DNA from: Acanthochlamys bracteata
Taxonomy: Eukaryota; Streptophyta; Magnoliopsida; Pandanales; Velloziaceae
Direction of reading: 5' to 3'
Assembly (NCBI GenBank): GCA_019914995.1
Contig: CM034138.1
Location: 6,950,535-7,014,534, forward strand
DNA length: 64,000 bases
Shown here in pieces: positions 1-12,375 of the stretch; within the stretch, counting starts at the first letter, position 1; each line of letters begins with the position of its first letter. Below the pieces are notes generated by a model. The model made no database searches, had not been told where the DNA came from, and saw nothing but the letters and a program-made list of their open reading frames with translations. Both the position numbers and the translations under genes were made by a program.

Positions 1-1863
1 CCATCCCACATGAAAGTCCCTCGCTCTTTGAGCTGCTGCTTGGTCAGCTCTTGAACTTGTGAGAGGTTCGTACCAAACGAAATCCAACAAAATCCCAATC
101 CTGCCTTTCTGTTTCACCTGTTCAGTATAAAAGTTTACATTCAGTTTTCGATACAAATATTTTGAAGCAAAAACTATATACCTGGTAATTCAAAAGTGTT
201 AATTGTTTTACCTGATACTTTTCACGGTACCGTTGAACTGCAGCAGCATGGGATAAGATCAGATGATGGGCGACTATGTAAGGCTCCGTTGTGGAATTTC
301 CAGCAGCACACTTGCTGCACCTTCCAGGGGCAAATTGACCGTTGTCATAACCAAGAGCTGCTACTACCCGAGGTTCATTGAATGTCATCCAATTCTTGAC
401 TCTATCGCCAAATGTCTTGAAACAAAATTCAGCATAGTCAGCGTAATCTTTCCTGCATTCCAAGGAACGACTCGGCCAAATAAGTAGTAGCAAAACTATA
501 TATGAATTAGAAACTTATAAGGACAATAAATATAAATTACTTAGTGTTTGGTCATGAAAAACTCACACGACTTTGGGGCTTAATAAGCCTAAGTACTCCT
601 TCTCAAGTGCTTCAGGGAGATCGTAGTGGTAAAGATTCGCATACGGAGTAATATCTAAGCACAGATAAGACATTTTGAATTAGCATACACGGGCATTGTC
701 CCCTAATCTAAAAATGTGCAAATTTTATGGTAAGGTGTCATGAACCTTGTTTGATCATGTAGTCGATCAGCCTGTTGTAGTACTCTACACCTTTCCAATT
801 GATCTTCCCCTTCCCCTCTTCATTCAAGTGAACAAATTGTAGGCATATCGTCAAGTGTGGATTAAATTTTGAACTTTGTGTCGAACGCAATGATTAAGTA
901 GCTACTGTGCAACAATATATTCAAGTGCATCTTGAATGGAAGTTGAAACGTTCTCAAGAAATACGGTATTCGTATAGTGGAGCACTTACTTGGGAAGATA
1001 CGGGACCATGAGATGGAAAATCGGTACGCATCAAAATTCATTTTCTTCATGATACCTATATCTTCCTACGCATTAAAAACAACAGGAAACGCAATTGCAG
1101 AAAGTCAGATAACATAATTTTCCCTGACTAGCTGGTTTCAATAGTCCATAACAATACATCAACAAAAAGCTTGTATTGCAAAAGTTTGTCATTGTAGAAG
1201 TAAAGCATCTACTTTATTTTATTCCTAAAGTTTTGCTGTTCAATTATAAGAAGAACGCATAGCATAAACAGTGAGAATCAAGGTATCTCTTTCTTTTTTA
1301 AAAGAACACTTATCTCACCTTGTATCTATGGTACTCATCGACCGTAACATCTGCCGTGGCGTTGTTAGCAATTATCCCTGCAAAAATATTCCACCGTGAC
1401 CAACTTAAAAGATTGTTGTAAAAACCGATTGGCAACGAGAGGAATGAATCCAAATTTTTATGAATATCGTGGAACTAAAATTTTCTTAACATCCACCAAA
1501 ATGAAGTAATTAATTAACCAGTAACAATTGTTAAGGAAAAAAAAAAGTAACTCTACTGTAGATCAACTGCATATGTAGCTTACATTCTCAAAACAAATAA
1601 AATGGCCAAGAAGAAGAAAACATGCCTGGAGTTTGTATGAAAGCATCCCAAATGCTAGGACCTCGGCCGTCCTTGTGCGCCATGCCTTCAACTTGGTAAG
1701 CAGACGCCGCCGTGCCGAAGACGAAGCCTGCCGGAAATGCGGCACGGCTAAGACCACCCGTGTCCATCTTCGACGGGCTACCAGTTGCTACCATTGCATA
1801 CAGCAATAGCAGCAGTGTTGGTAGATGGCGTGCACTGTGAGGAAGAAAATCAGCGGTTGCCAT
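1..1863 (-). CDS. GH1 beta-glucosidase, N-terminal part (runs off left edge)
   Basis: Glycoside hydrolase family 1 gene; such enzymes release glucose from beta-glucosides, usually in the secretory pathway or vacuole. Seven exons can be joined in phase: 1863-1626, 1377-1319, 1065-990, 817-746, 654-567, 452-212, 117-<1, giving 297 residues. A hydrophobic leader ([10 protein letters not shown]) precedes the GH1 start ([18 protein letters not shown]). Further family blocks are [23 protein letters not shown] and NWMTFNEP, whose Glu is the acid/base catalyst. The C-terminal half with the ENG nucleophile lies outside the window. The start is the ATG at 1863; no ATG lies further upstream in frame. 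Exon 4's acceptor (at 818) is the least certain. Intron 1 appears to use a GC donor (see findings). A typical family member has about 500 residues, so roughly 60 percent is visible. The substrate cannot be told. Confidence 0.9.
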
Positions 1864-1926
1864 GACTGCTCTGCTCTCTGCAGAGTTCGTGAGTGACACT
1901 GGAGCTTTGCTTTTGAAGCGATCAGA

Positions 1927-1938
1927 TTTATATATAGT
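1927..1938 (-). promoter_or_regulatory. TATA box of the GH1 gene
   Basis: On the minus strand a CTATATATAAAT motif lies 65-75 bases upstream of the GH1 ATG at 1863, a normal plant TATA-to-ATG distance with a short leader. Position and motif only; no transcript evidence. Confidence 0.55.
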
Positions 1939-4900
1939 GAAATGATCCAGTGTGCTTCCTATATGGCTCTGATTTTTTCATGATACCTTACTTCATTTTA
2001 TATAAAATTATACGCTCTATACATAAACTTTCTAATATAATTATATTTTTTAATTTAATATATTTTTAAAAATTATTAAAATATAAATATTGAATTTTAT
2101 TTTTATTTTAGTTTTAAAAAAATTTTATTTTTTATTTTTATTTTTATAAAATTCAAATACGAATATTTGAGCGCGAAAGAACACACGCTAGTGAATGGAC
2201 CAAGCAAAGCCAAGTAAAAGTACCCATGGAATAGCATCTATGAGCGTGAATCTGTTTAATCTAAATTTGAATTCAAACTAACTTTTTAAATACAAAATAA
2301 ATTCTAAATTAATTTATTTTAAAAAAAATAAATTATAAATAAAATCAAATAGTACTGAAAAGATAGTCATAATAGGCGGCTGTTATTTTAACAGATTGTA
2401 ACTACTTACGAATGGGAACAAGCAGCCCATGCATTCCGGTGATGAGCTTTCCTAGAAATGGGCTTCTTGGATTTTTGCAAAACGTCTTATCTACTAGGAT
2501 GGGCCATGAGATGTCACCATCGTTTGGAATGGATCCATTCTTTTGTATTTTAGTAATCAACTGATCAAAAAGTTTTGGCCATCCACTTAACAGTCCTTTT
2601 TGGGATTACTTCTCTACACTGAATATTTTTTTATTAAAAAAAATTCTATAGTATATAATAAGTTTTTATGAATAATTTTCTATTGATAAATTATATGTTA
2701 TAAAATTTTCATATACATAATTTTTATTTATTTTTTAATCTATTTTTTAAAAAATCTTGTTTGCTTTAGCTAAAATAAAAGTTTTTCAGTAGAAAATTAC
2801 TTCTGAATGACTTCTTATATTTTGTTTAACCTATTTAATTTTACAAATTCACGTGTAAGTAACATATCTTTTAAGAACTCATCATCTAAAAAAGTATTTT
2901 TGGATTATCTTTTGACAAATGAATAATAAGCCCTAGACTATCATATTTGGACTATCTTTTTATTTTCTATTTTTTAATAAGTCTTCTTCAACATTCTATA
3001 AATTTTATTATTTATTCCTATTTTAAAATATTGGACTTCTTTATTAATACTAGTTAAAAAATTTGAACAAAAAATATCTAAATGCACAAAATTAAACTGT
3101 GAATTTCTCAAAACTTTATAGATTTCTAAACTAATAACGTCTAATACTACATGTTGATCTCCTAAAAAATTTAAAAGAATTTTACGTAGTAAAATTTTAT
3201 TATTGAATTATTTTATTATTTTTTAAGTAAAATAATAGAGTTTATTTTTAAAAAATAATAAAAAATTTTATTTCAAAAGTTGTTTGGAGATTTTTCTTTT
3301 CACAATTAATAAAGAAAATGTTGCCTGTTGGTCTTGTTGGCTGGATAGATGCTAGCATATCAAGCTTTCAAGGAGCATGTTTCGTAGAATTTGTCCTGCC
3401 TGACTTTTGCCTCGAACCACAATGACTCTTCTTGAACGCCGAATTTCGCTTTGGCAACCTTGCGAACAAATAAAGACAATGGGTTAGTTACAACGTTTCC
3501 GTGAGAAAGTTTGGCCAACTTGTTAGAGAAGTTTCTTTCAAAATCATTCAAAATATTCCCTTATTGATTTCACCTGCCGAAAAAAATCACTCCGTATGAT
3601 CTTTTATATTTGTTTTTACAAATTTACTTCGACAACAACTCATTTTTTATTGATTTTTCTGAAAATTCACTTTGAAAATAAGTAAACACACTCTTACGAT
3701 AATAAAACTTAGCAAATAGCAGACGAAAATAAAAGGCTATAATCAATAGCCTCCGAAATAAAAAAAAGAATTAGACTTCGCTGATATTAGTTCAGATAAC
3801 CTTCTGTTAGTAGCACAATGAAAATAATAATAAAACACAGAAGCACAACCCACAAAGAGATGCTTAAAAGCTAGCAAAACCCACAAACTGAATTTTACCT
3901 TATATTCTGGATCATTCACAACTACAAAGCACATTATGAGTGCTGTTTGCCGTTACTTTCCAGAACAACATTATTGTTGCATTAGTTTCCAAACACGCAA
4001 AATGGGAACTTCTCCTGAACTAACAATAATATTTCAGTTGGTACTTTAGCGACTTTTGTGGCACCGTCGTAGTTACCGACTGTCTTCATACAGTCGAGAA
4101 ATTGATGCGATTTGCCGACTGAGTCAGTGACTTAGTCGGTAATTCATTTACTGCCCGGTTATTGCCGACTATGTGCTAACTGTCAATCTTTCAGCCGGTA
4201 AGTATATTTATCGATTAACTTTTAGCTGTTACCGACGATTTAGCTCAGTTGGCCTATGGTAAAGGTTCAATTTGCAGGAGTGACACTCTATCTAAGTGAG
4301 CCTTTTTTTGTCCAACACAATATATATGCTGCTTTTATGTCCATACATCTTCTGAGGATAACTCTCCAATCTTTTCTCCACTATTTTCATCAAACATTAT
4401 TCCTTTTTTATTAGAGCTTATAGTGATGAATTTACTCCCATCAGAAGAGAATCATCCATAATTAATAAAATTGGAGTGTTTCTTGTAGCGGTTGAGCTCT
4501 CTAAGATGCCAAAAAATACGCAAACATTCAAAATGACAAAAATACATTGAATAACTTCAAGCAAACGTAGTTTATCCAAGGTATTAAAACCTGTGCTTGT
4601 CAAGCATTTCGAATGACAAAAGACTAGCAGTTAAAGATGAACAGACATCAAGTCTCAAAAAACAAAACAAAAAAGGAGAAATGGTTTGTTTATTAAGTGA
4701 CCTTCAGCACAACCACAAAGTGGGTTGTCTAAATCCACCGGCTTTGGGCCAATTGCAATGACAAAAAGAAGACATCTAATAGTTTAGAGTTTTTTCATCT
4801 TGATCAAGAAGTCACATACTCATTGATTTGTGATCCAATTGAGCCAAATTTTATAAGTATATTCTCACTTCATAGTTCTTTGTTAAACCGGAGCTTCGTA

Positions 4901-5660
4901 CCGATGGAATCGCACTCATGTGCATGTAAATAGTGATGCGCTCCTATAGGGTTACATGCATTTCATGAACTGCAGACACTTCTTGCGTATTTTTTACTGT
5001 AGAGATATCTAGATATAATCTCCACTAGCAGACATGAAGAATTATGAGTTCACAATACACTAACAAAATTTGAACTTAATCGGATTCTGGATCAATCTCT
5101 ATATAACATTTTGATCAATATAACATAAAGAGTAAAAATTGATAAAAAGTATATATATTTTTGTTTCATCTTGATCGAAGCCAATTAGAGGTCGAATTGT
5201 GGTGTGATTGGGCAAAAGTTTTTTCAATATGCATGACTAATACTTGTTAATATCCAACGATCGAAATTGGTTTAGAGATTTCGCAGGCTAAAAATGATTA
5301 GAGAATGCATGAAGAGTGTCTACAATACATTAAGTGTATGCATCCCTCTCATACATATTATATATGTAGTAAAAGTTCAAAGCCCTTGGATAAAGTTTCT
5401 TATAATAACTTCGAAGCAAATATATATACCTAGTTTTGCAAGAGGATATCGTTACCAACTTCCTTAACTCTACCGCAAGGGTTTTTCATGTAGTATGGTA
5501 ACCTTAATCAATCCATTTCAAGAAACAGAACAACACCTACAGCATAAGAATCCACACAACCATTCATCTACACTGGTAATTTGTTTTAGTCACATTTCTA
5601 ATGGAAATGAATGATCCAAACTTGCCACCAACGACCACTCTAAGCGAAAGCCAAGTTTTT
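1939..5660. other. AT-rich intergenic region, no convincing gene
   Basis: It separates the GH1 promoter from the PPR gene. It holds long A/T runs, an AT-rich relic at 2005-2190 resembling the second MITE family listed below, and a small unrecognised open frame at 3551-3360 (-). Around 4030-4220 there is a GC-richer stretch with repeated ACCGAC/GCCGAC words, followed by a short tRNA-like piece at 4241-4273. Confidence 0.5.
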
Positions 5661-5664
5661 GAGA

Positions 5665-5900
5665 AAGCGTTTTCCAACGCCCTATTTTATTTTTTTTATT
5701 TATATTTTTTAATATATATTTTATAAATATTTAAAAAATTTATTTAAAAATTTAAAAAATGTAGAAAAATTTTATGTGAGGTTTTTTTATTACATATTAT
5801 TATTATTTTTTTGAGATAAAAAATAAATTTCGTTTCTTAAAAAAAATAAAAATACTTTTTATTTTAAAAAAATTTTATTTTATAAGTATTCCAAACGCTC
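5665..5900. mobile_element. MITE, family M1
   Basis: About 240 bp, non-coding. Ends read AGCGTTTTCCAACG and CCAAACGCT, an imperfect inverted pair. The core shows the M1 signature: TTTTATAAATATTT, TTTAAAAATTTAAAAA, GTAGAAAAATTTTA, TTTTTATTACATATT, then AAAATA.AAACTTATTTT-type blocks. The same signature recurs at least 16 times in this window. Confidence 0.75.
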
Positions 5901-5989
5901 TCTTAAAATATAAAAAAATATCTTCTCCATTCCAATAGAAAAGAAACTATCCCAGCAAGAAGAGAGTAGACTATAGAGAGAGAGAGATT

Positions 5990-6235
5990 TGGAGTTGTTT
6001 AAAAATGTTTCTAATAAAAATTTTAAAATAAAAATATTTTTATTCTTTTGATAAACAAAAATTATTATTTTGACTTAAAAAAAGTAATAAAAATTCTCAC
6101 TGTATAAAAGTTTTTAATATTTTTAAATTTTAAATAAATTTTGTAAACTATTATAAAAAAATATTTAAAATATAAAATAAATAATTGATAAATAATTTTT
6201 TTGAAATGAAAAGCCAAACATCACAAAATACATGT
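5990..6235. mobile_element. MITE, family M1, diverged subtype
   Basis: Same size and block order as M1 but in the opposite sense, close in sequence to the copy at 14252-14514 (shared TATTTTTATTCTTTTGATAAA-like and TATTATTTTGA.TTAA blocks). The ends are eroded. Confidence 0.5.
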
Positions 6236-7187
6236 TTAGATCACATACTCAAAATACATGTTTGTAGATTTTTTTTTACAAAAAATTATACAATTTTCTC
6301 CATTTCATTTTAGCACTAATCTAAACTATTTTTAAAGTTCAAAATTAATTTTTATTCAATCTTGCAGTGTAATTTTGAATGCATTCGTAAAAAATTGTGA
6401 CAAATATGAATTCCAAAGTACTTCAGTTTCTATTTAGATATCTAACATTAAACGGCAAACAAACAAATATAGTAAAAATTTATTAAAGAATTAGTAAAAA
6501 TATAAAATGAATTTTTAAAAAACATACTCATATAGAATCGTAAGGTCACGTAAAATCGCACAAAAATTAATTTAAAATAAACATTATGAAATTTTTTTAA
6601 AATATGTTATAATTCAATTTTGCAAAAAATGTGTATGTGCTAAGGTTGATGTGAATATTGCGTAGATATCTAAAAGCTAAAGAAGCAAGACTGCAGTGCA
6701 CCTTGAGATATTGCCTTGCTCATACGATTAGTTCGGGTTAAGCTAATCAGGGTTAACCGCTCCACACTTATAAATGTGTTCTTTTTATTTTCACAATTCA
6801 TTTTTTAACTAAAAAAATATTTTAAACTTATTTTTAAGTCTAAATAAATAAAAAAAATATTTCTAACTTACTTTTTTTTTAAATATAAAAATAAATTTAC
6901 TTTTAACAATAACAAGAAAATATATAAGAGTGTTTATAAAAAAGAAAATTTCTAAAACAAAGTATTATTTTTAAAAAATATAAAAAACTGAACTATATTT
7001 TTAACTAAAAAATAATTATAACATTTACGATGCAAATTTTTTTTTTATTTATAAATTTTAAATAATTCATAAAAATTTTATTGAAAAATAAATAATAAAA
7101 TAAGCCGAAAATCATTTCCGCACTAAGTAAATCCCTAGTACAAAAGAGCGAAACAGGATCCTCAGCGAGAAGAAAAGAACCGAAAAA
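6236..7187. other. AT-rich 5' flank of the PPR gene
   Basis: About 950 bases without a gene. The part from 6955 to 7110 resembles an eroded M1 MITE. I see no clear TATA box that can be told apart from the general A/T background. Confidence 0.4.
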
Positions 7188-8747
7188 ATGTGTCCCATTA
7201 GAACCTCACTTCTTCGCTGCAGATCACCACAGCATCAACTCTTTCTCTATTCAGCAAAATCTCAGAGCTTCAGCAGCAGCACCACCGCCACCAGAACCAA
7301 ATTCTTTGTTCATCCCATCGATTCCACTCAATCTGAAAACAAAGATGATGATCAACAACGCCGCTTCATCAAAGAAGCTGAAACAATCTGCAGAATCCTC
7401 TCTTCTTCCTCCGCAGCAACGCCCGCCGACCAATCTTCCATCGCCGCATCTCTTTCTAAAGCAGGCGTCGGCGTCACGCCGGAGTTGGCAGCTGAAATCT
7501 TGAAAAGGCTGAGCAATTCTGGAACTCTAGCGCTAATCTTCTTCCGGTGGGCGGAGAAGCAGCGTGGTTTCAGTCCCAATGCAGATTGTTATCACCATCT
7601 TATTGATGCACTTGGTAAGATCAAGCAGTTTCGTCTTATGTGGTCTCTAGTTGATTCTATGGGGCCCCGTGGACTTGTTAGTAAGGAGACATTTTTATTG
7701 ATCATTCGCCGTTACGCTCGTGCGCGCAAGGTGAATGATGCAGTGCAGGCGTTTGATAAAATGCCCGAATATGGATTATTTCACGAACTCTCTGATTACA
7801 ATGCGTTTCTTGGCATCCTTTGCAAGTCGAGGCAGGTTAAGCGTGCCCAAGAAATTTTGCAGGACCTTAAGAGGAGGAAAACAATCGAGCCTGACATCAA
7901 GACTTTTACTATTCTGCTCGAGGGGTGGGGGCAGGAAAGTGATGCTGTGCGGATGAAGGCGGTTTTTAAAGAGATGATTGACGGTGAATTTAAGCCTGAT
8001 GCGGTTGCCTATGGCATATTTATCAATGCTCTGTGCAAGATGAAGAGCATCGATGAAGCACTAGAAGTGTTTGATGAAATGAAGGCAAGCGGCTGCCAGC
8101 CTACACCTCACATATATTGTACTTTGATAAATGGGCTTGGGTCAGAGAAGAGATTGGGTGAAGCTGTTCAGTTCTTTAAGCAGTCTAGGGCTAGAGGCTT
8201 TCCGCCAGAGTTACCCACTTATAATGCTCTTGTGGGTGCTTACTGCTGGGACTCGCAGTTCAAGGCTGCTTATCGGGTTGTCGATGAAATGAGAAAGTAC
8301 GGAATTGGTCCAAAGACGCGAACGTTTGATATAATCATTCATCATCTCATCAAGGCACAAAGAACTCAGGAGGCATACCGGGTCTTCCAGGAGATGGGCA
8401 AGGAACCTGGCTGTGAGCCGGAGATAAATACTTACACCATGATGATTAGCATGTTCTGCAGTGAGGAGAGAGTTGATATGGCTTTGAGAGTTTGGAAGCA
8501 AATGAGAGGCATGGGAATTCTGCCTTGTATGCACATGTTCTCCGCACTGATTAGTGGATTGTGCTTAGAGAATAGATTGGATGATGCTTGTCAATACTTC
8601 CAGGAGATGTTGGACAAGGGTATTAGACCTCCAGGCCAGCTATACAGCAAACTAAAGGAGGCTCTACTTGAAGGTGGGAAAAATGATTTGGCCGTTGATC
8701 TTGGTCAGAAGCTTGACAGACTAAGGAAGGCTCCACTTTTTGTATAA
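7188..8747 (+). CDS. P-class pentatricopeptide repeat protein, organellar
   Basis: Intronless gene, 519 residues. PPR proteins bind organelle RNA one base per repeat and act in its stability, splicing or translation. Ten consecutive 35-residue repeats run from about residue 133 (DCYHHLIDALGK) to about 483, followed by a short tail ending RLRKAPLFV. There is no E, DYW or SMR domain, so it is a pure P-class protein. The first 45 residues are rich in Ser/Arg/Thr and poor in acids, as in a mitochondrial transit peptide. The ATG at 7188 is the first in frame and follows an A-rich context (AAAAAATG). From memory the repeat order and the words LEGWGQE, LINGLGSEK, ALVGAYCW and RPPG match the Arabidopsis At1g71060 type; this needs a search. 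Base composition is far more GC-rich than its flanks. Confidence 0.95.
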   Translation: MCPIRTSLLRCRSPQHQLFLYSAKSQSFSSSTTATRTKFFVHPIDSTQSENKDDDQQRRFIKEAETICRILSSSSAATPADQSSIAASLSKAGVGVTPELAAEILKRLSNSGTLALIFFRWAEKQRGFSPNADCYHHLIDALGKIKQFRLMWSLVDSMGPRGLVSKETFLLIIRRYARARKVNDAVQAFDKMPEYGLFHELSDYNAFLGILCKSRQVKRAQEILQDLKRRKTIEPDIKTFTILLEGWGQESDAVRMKAVFKEMIDGEFKPDAVAYGIFINALCKMKSIDEALEVFDEMKASGCQPTPHIYCTLINGLGSEKRLGEAVQFFKQSRARGFPPELPTYNALVGAYCWDSQFKAAYRVVDEMRKYGIGPKTRTFDIIIHHLIKAQRTQEAYRVFQEMGKEPGCEPEINTYTMMISMFCSEERVDMALRVWKQMRGMGILPCMHMFSALISGLCLENRLDDACQYFQEMLDKGIRPPGQLYSKLKEALLEGGKNDLAVDLGQKLDRLRKAPLFV

Positions 8748-9610
8748 GAAACAAAGCTCTAAGAAGACTAATATATTGCTAATATTTACCTTATAAGTGG
8801 TATGCTTTAATCGTAGCAAGTTAGTTAACTATTTTCCTTATAAGTGATATGCTCTAATCGTCAAGCAAGTTAAGGCAGAAAAAAAAATCTGCAAGCACTG
8901 CTAGGTGAGCGTTGGTGGTGAAGAGCTAAGGGAGAACAAGGGCAATGTGCAAGAACCTAACACAGGCATGCATTTGGAGGAAATCTTGTCTTATCTGAAA
9001 GACAAATGATTAACTGGGAGCGGGAGGTCCAGCAAAGAGGAAGATGGCTCTGAAGAAGGTCCAATACTTTCAGTCTGGCAATTGAGGACATTATTAAGTA
9101 CTGATAAGCAGAGGGTTCTAGACACTAAGTAGCTCAGAATATAAATATCAAAGAAAGTTGCCTGAGCTTATTAAGCTTTTATGTGGAGGTTTCCATTCAT
9201 TGAGAAGGAGGATGACATGCAGTAGAACACACCAAGATCAACTATACTCATAATTTATCTGAAGGGCATTCACGAAATTGGTTTAAGGACTGCCTGGACA
9301 GTGAATCATCCTAGCATAAAGTCTGATTGATAGCAAAGTTGATCAATGTTAATAGCCGTAAGACTGGCTTGCTTCGTCAAAGCTGTAGGAGTGCTGCGAC
9401 AAATTTGATGGTAGCTTCTAAGGTAAGTCCAGCTGCTTTCCTACTAAAGATGAGATACGCAATCTGCTTACTATAGGAGCTCATATTTTTCCCAGAATTT
9501 TATTTGTATGGCATTGCATGATTTTCAGACTTTATAGATTTAGCATACCCCCCATTTTCAACACAAATGATACAAAAGACAGCTTTGCAAGGATCTCTCC
9601 TAATTTTGGG
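8748..9610 (+). other. 3' flank / probable 3' UTR of the PPR gene
   Basis: No open frame. A short tandem duplication of about 45 bp (ACCTTATAAGTGGTATGCT at about 8790; TTCCTTATAAGTGATATGCT at about 8834) follows the stop. Composition between 8880 and 9430 stays near 45 percent GC, as in transcribed sequence, with a possible donor AAG|GTAAGT at about 9420. Confidence 0.4.
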
Positions 9611-9816
9611 GGATCCAACCAATTCTCCGAATTGTGGATGATCATTAAATCAAACTCCCACTAATTTTTCGGTGGAGAAATTAGTGGCAAGACAATATTG
9701 GATAGACACCTCTCTTTATCTTTTTCTTCCATTTTCCCTCTCTCTCGCTCTCTCTCGCTCTCTCTCTCTCTCTCACACACACACAGTTTGATGCTTGCTG
9801 CTACTCTTAGTTCATC
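9611..9816. repeat. Dispersed direct repeat, copy 1
   Basis: Shares with 11758-11929 the order: ACCAATTCT, AATTGTGGATGA, GAGAAATTAGTGG, a CT-rich block, then CTACT.CTCTTAGTTCAT. Same orientation, 2.1 kb apart. Contains a (CT)n then (AC)n microsatellite at about 9733-9785. Confidence 0.65.
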
Positions 9817-10926
9817 CTTTCAACCAACTTCTCCACTCATACACCAACTTTATTGGGGTTAACAAGCAACGCATTGATCACCTTTTTATTTTTTGTTTGT
9901 TTTCTTGGTAGGGCTTGTGCTCCCATGTGAGGAGGAACCCAATGCAGCAAATCCTTCTAAAATCTTGTTAGATTGTATCAAATCAAGTCTATTTAAAATC
10001 ATAAAAATTATATAGGATCATGTGATTAAACGATTTAAAAAGTGGCTCCTTGCTTCTGGCTTTTAAAGATTCCAGCTTAATTTCAACTGTTAAACTGATC
10101 GAGGACATAATCACTCATCCATATAGCCTTCTCACTCTTTCTTTCTCTATTTCATGCTGTCATGCGCACGCACAAACAGTCAGAATGGTTGCAGCTCCAC
10201 TGTCTTTCTTTCTCTATTTGTCCTGAATCTTCAGTTTCCACTGGTTTCCCATAGCCTTGCCAGTACTTCAACATCTAAAATTTCTTTTCTCTTGCCTAAT
10301 TTGTGAAAAGTGTCCATCATGAGCCTTGGTATGACCCCCACAAGGTTCACTAGGTGTATTTGAAGTTCCCTTTGGTGAGCTCTGTCATTTATGTTTTACT
10401 TCTCTTATTGAGTTCTATCATAGCTTTTGAAGTAATAATTTGTATATAAAAACTAAAGATTCTAATGGAATCACTAATTCTTTCTGTTAATCATTGATTA
10501 AGTAGATCTTCCATTGTGTATCTATGGTCTACTAAATTGACTTCACAATTAATTTCCTTTTAACCAATTATTAAAAAGCCTATGGGTTATACTTTTTAGT
10601 ATGCGTGCAACTTTCTATTGTAGTTATCGTAATTAGTTTTTTAGTTATCATTTGTTGTATAATGAAAACTGAGAACGGCTTCGGGATCTTGCAAGTTCCG
10701 AGGAAGAACATAGTAGGAAATAAGTCAGTTATTGGTGTGGAGCACGATAGATAATCATTTAAGAAACGTGGATCTCCTTAATGAAGTTGTCTACAACTCA
10801 TAAAGGGCTTAACTTTGTATGCTCATCTATATCATTATGGTCTCCATATGTACCCACCATATTTCACCGAGCAGCAAAGGTAGAAAAAGCTAGTGCTCGA
10901 CGTAAAACATCCTTTCGATATTTTAA
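9817..10926. other. Intergenic sequence, no gene seen
   Basis: Mixed composition, many stops in all frames. No family recognised. Confidence 0.4.
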
Positions 10927-10927
10927 G

Positions 10928-11180
10928 GGGGTGTTTAGCTTTGCGTTTTTCTAATCGAATTTTTTAATTTTTTATTTCATATTTTTTAATACATATTTTA
11001 TAAGTATTTAGAAAAATTATTTAAAAATTTAAAAAGTGTAAAAAAATTTTAGGTAATAAGAATTTTTATTGCATATTTTTATTATTTTTTTAAAAGTAAA
11101 AAAAATAGAGCTCATTTTTAAAAAAAATAAAATATTTTTAATTTAAAAAATTTTTATTTCATAAGTATTTTCAAACTCTC
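10928..11180. mobile_element. MITE, family M1
   Basis: Starts GGGGGTGTTTAGC and ends TTTTCAAACTCTC. The core has the full M1 block order, including AGTGTAAAAAAATTTTA and TTTTTATTGCATATTTTTA. Confidence 0.75.
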
Positions 11181-11757
11181 ATAATTGGGCAGTTGGTTTC
11201 TTGGTCATATGCTTCAAGTTAGTGCAGACTATCTCCATGCGCTTGTAAAAGAAATCACCGATAAGCAAAATCAGTCTTTGATACCATATTATTCGGGTTT
11301 GACATTTGAAAAGGGAGAACTAAACTACGTTTTTTTGTGCAAATAGATAGTAACCCACCAATCAAAAATCATAGAGTTACAAACATTACAAGACAATAGT
11401 TTTTACATGAAAAAGCTTAAAATGGAAAAACGAGAATACTAAGCACCACCTCAAACGTTCGCAGTAACAATAGTAGGATTATAAGAATTCATGTGGTACT
11501 GTACTAGCGAATCATCTCGCGTCTAGAACAACACTCAGATCATTACATCTCTACCTATAGAAATAGAGGAATATAAAAAGCAACATCAATACTAGAATTT
11601 TTTCTGTACAGAACATCTCGAGCTAGAGCACTAGAGAGGAATACTAATAATACATCAAGAGAACACTACTCTTGGATCACAATATCACGTGCACATTAAG
11701 AGAAGAATACCAAATGATACAATGGCTAGGTTTAAAAGAATTTCATTTAGGTTTGAG
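11181..11757. other. Retroelement-like non-coding stretch
   Basis: No frame. Purine-rich text around 11330-11700 is of the kind seen in degraded LTR regions, but I cannot place LTR ends. Confidence 0.3.
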
Positions 11758-11929
11758 CCATCTAACCAATTCTAATAATTGTGGATGAATCGTCTTAATT
11801 AAAGATTTCTACTACATTATCCATAGAGAAATTAGTGGTGATACCGTTTTATATCCATGTATTTCCTCATCTTCTTCTATTTTCCTCTTTTCTTCTCTCT
11901 CTCTCTCTTTCTACTGCTCTTAGTTCATA
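11758..11929. repeat. Dispersed direct repeat, copy 2
   Basis: Partner of 9611-9816, more diverged and shorter. Ends with CTACTGCTCTTAGTTCAT. Confidence 0.65.
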
Positions 11930-12075
11930 TGCCATAGATATAAAATAAGGAACTGCAAACTAGGAAGCATATAACTTGCATATTTGCAAAGTTAAGGGAA
12001 TTATTTGGATCAAAAACTTACAAGCAACTGCAATATGGTAATTTTGACAATGAGCTTTTCATAATGACTCTTCAG

Positions 12076-12319
12076 GAGGCGTTTGGAAATACTTTTGAAA
12101 TAAAATTTTTCTAAAATAAAAAATAATTTTATTATTTTTAAAAAATAAACTCTATTTTTTTACTTTAAAATAATAATATAAAATGCAATAAAAAGATCTA
12201 ACTACGTAAAATTTTTCTATACTTTCTCAATTTTCTGAATACTTATAAAAGATATATTAAAAAATGTAAAATAAAAAATTAAAAATTTGCTTTTGGGGTA
12301 AGCAATGCGAAACGCTCCC
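12076..12319. mobile_element. MITE, family M1, well-preserved ends
   Basis: Ends GGAGGCGTTTGGAAA and GCGAAACGCTCCC form a recognisable terminal inverted repeat. It is the clearest representative of the family in this window. Confidence 0.8.
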
Positions 12320-12375
12320 GAATATCTTATCACATCTCCTAATGATTGCTGAGCCATGTAGCTATTTGGAAGACT

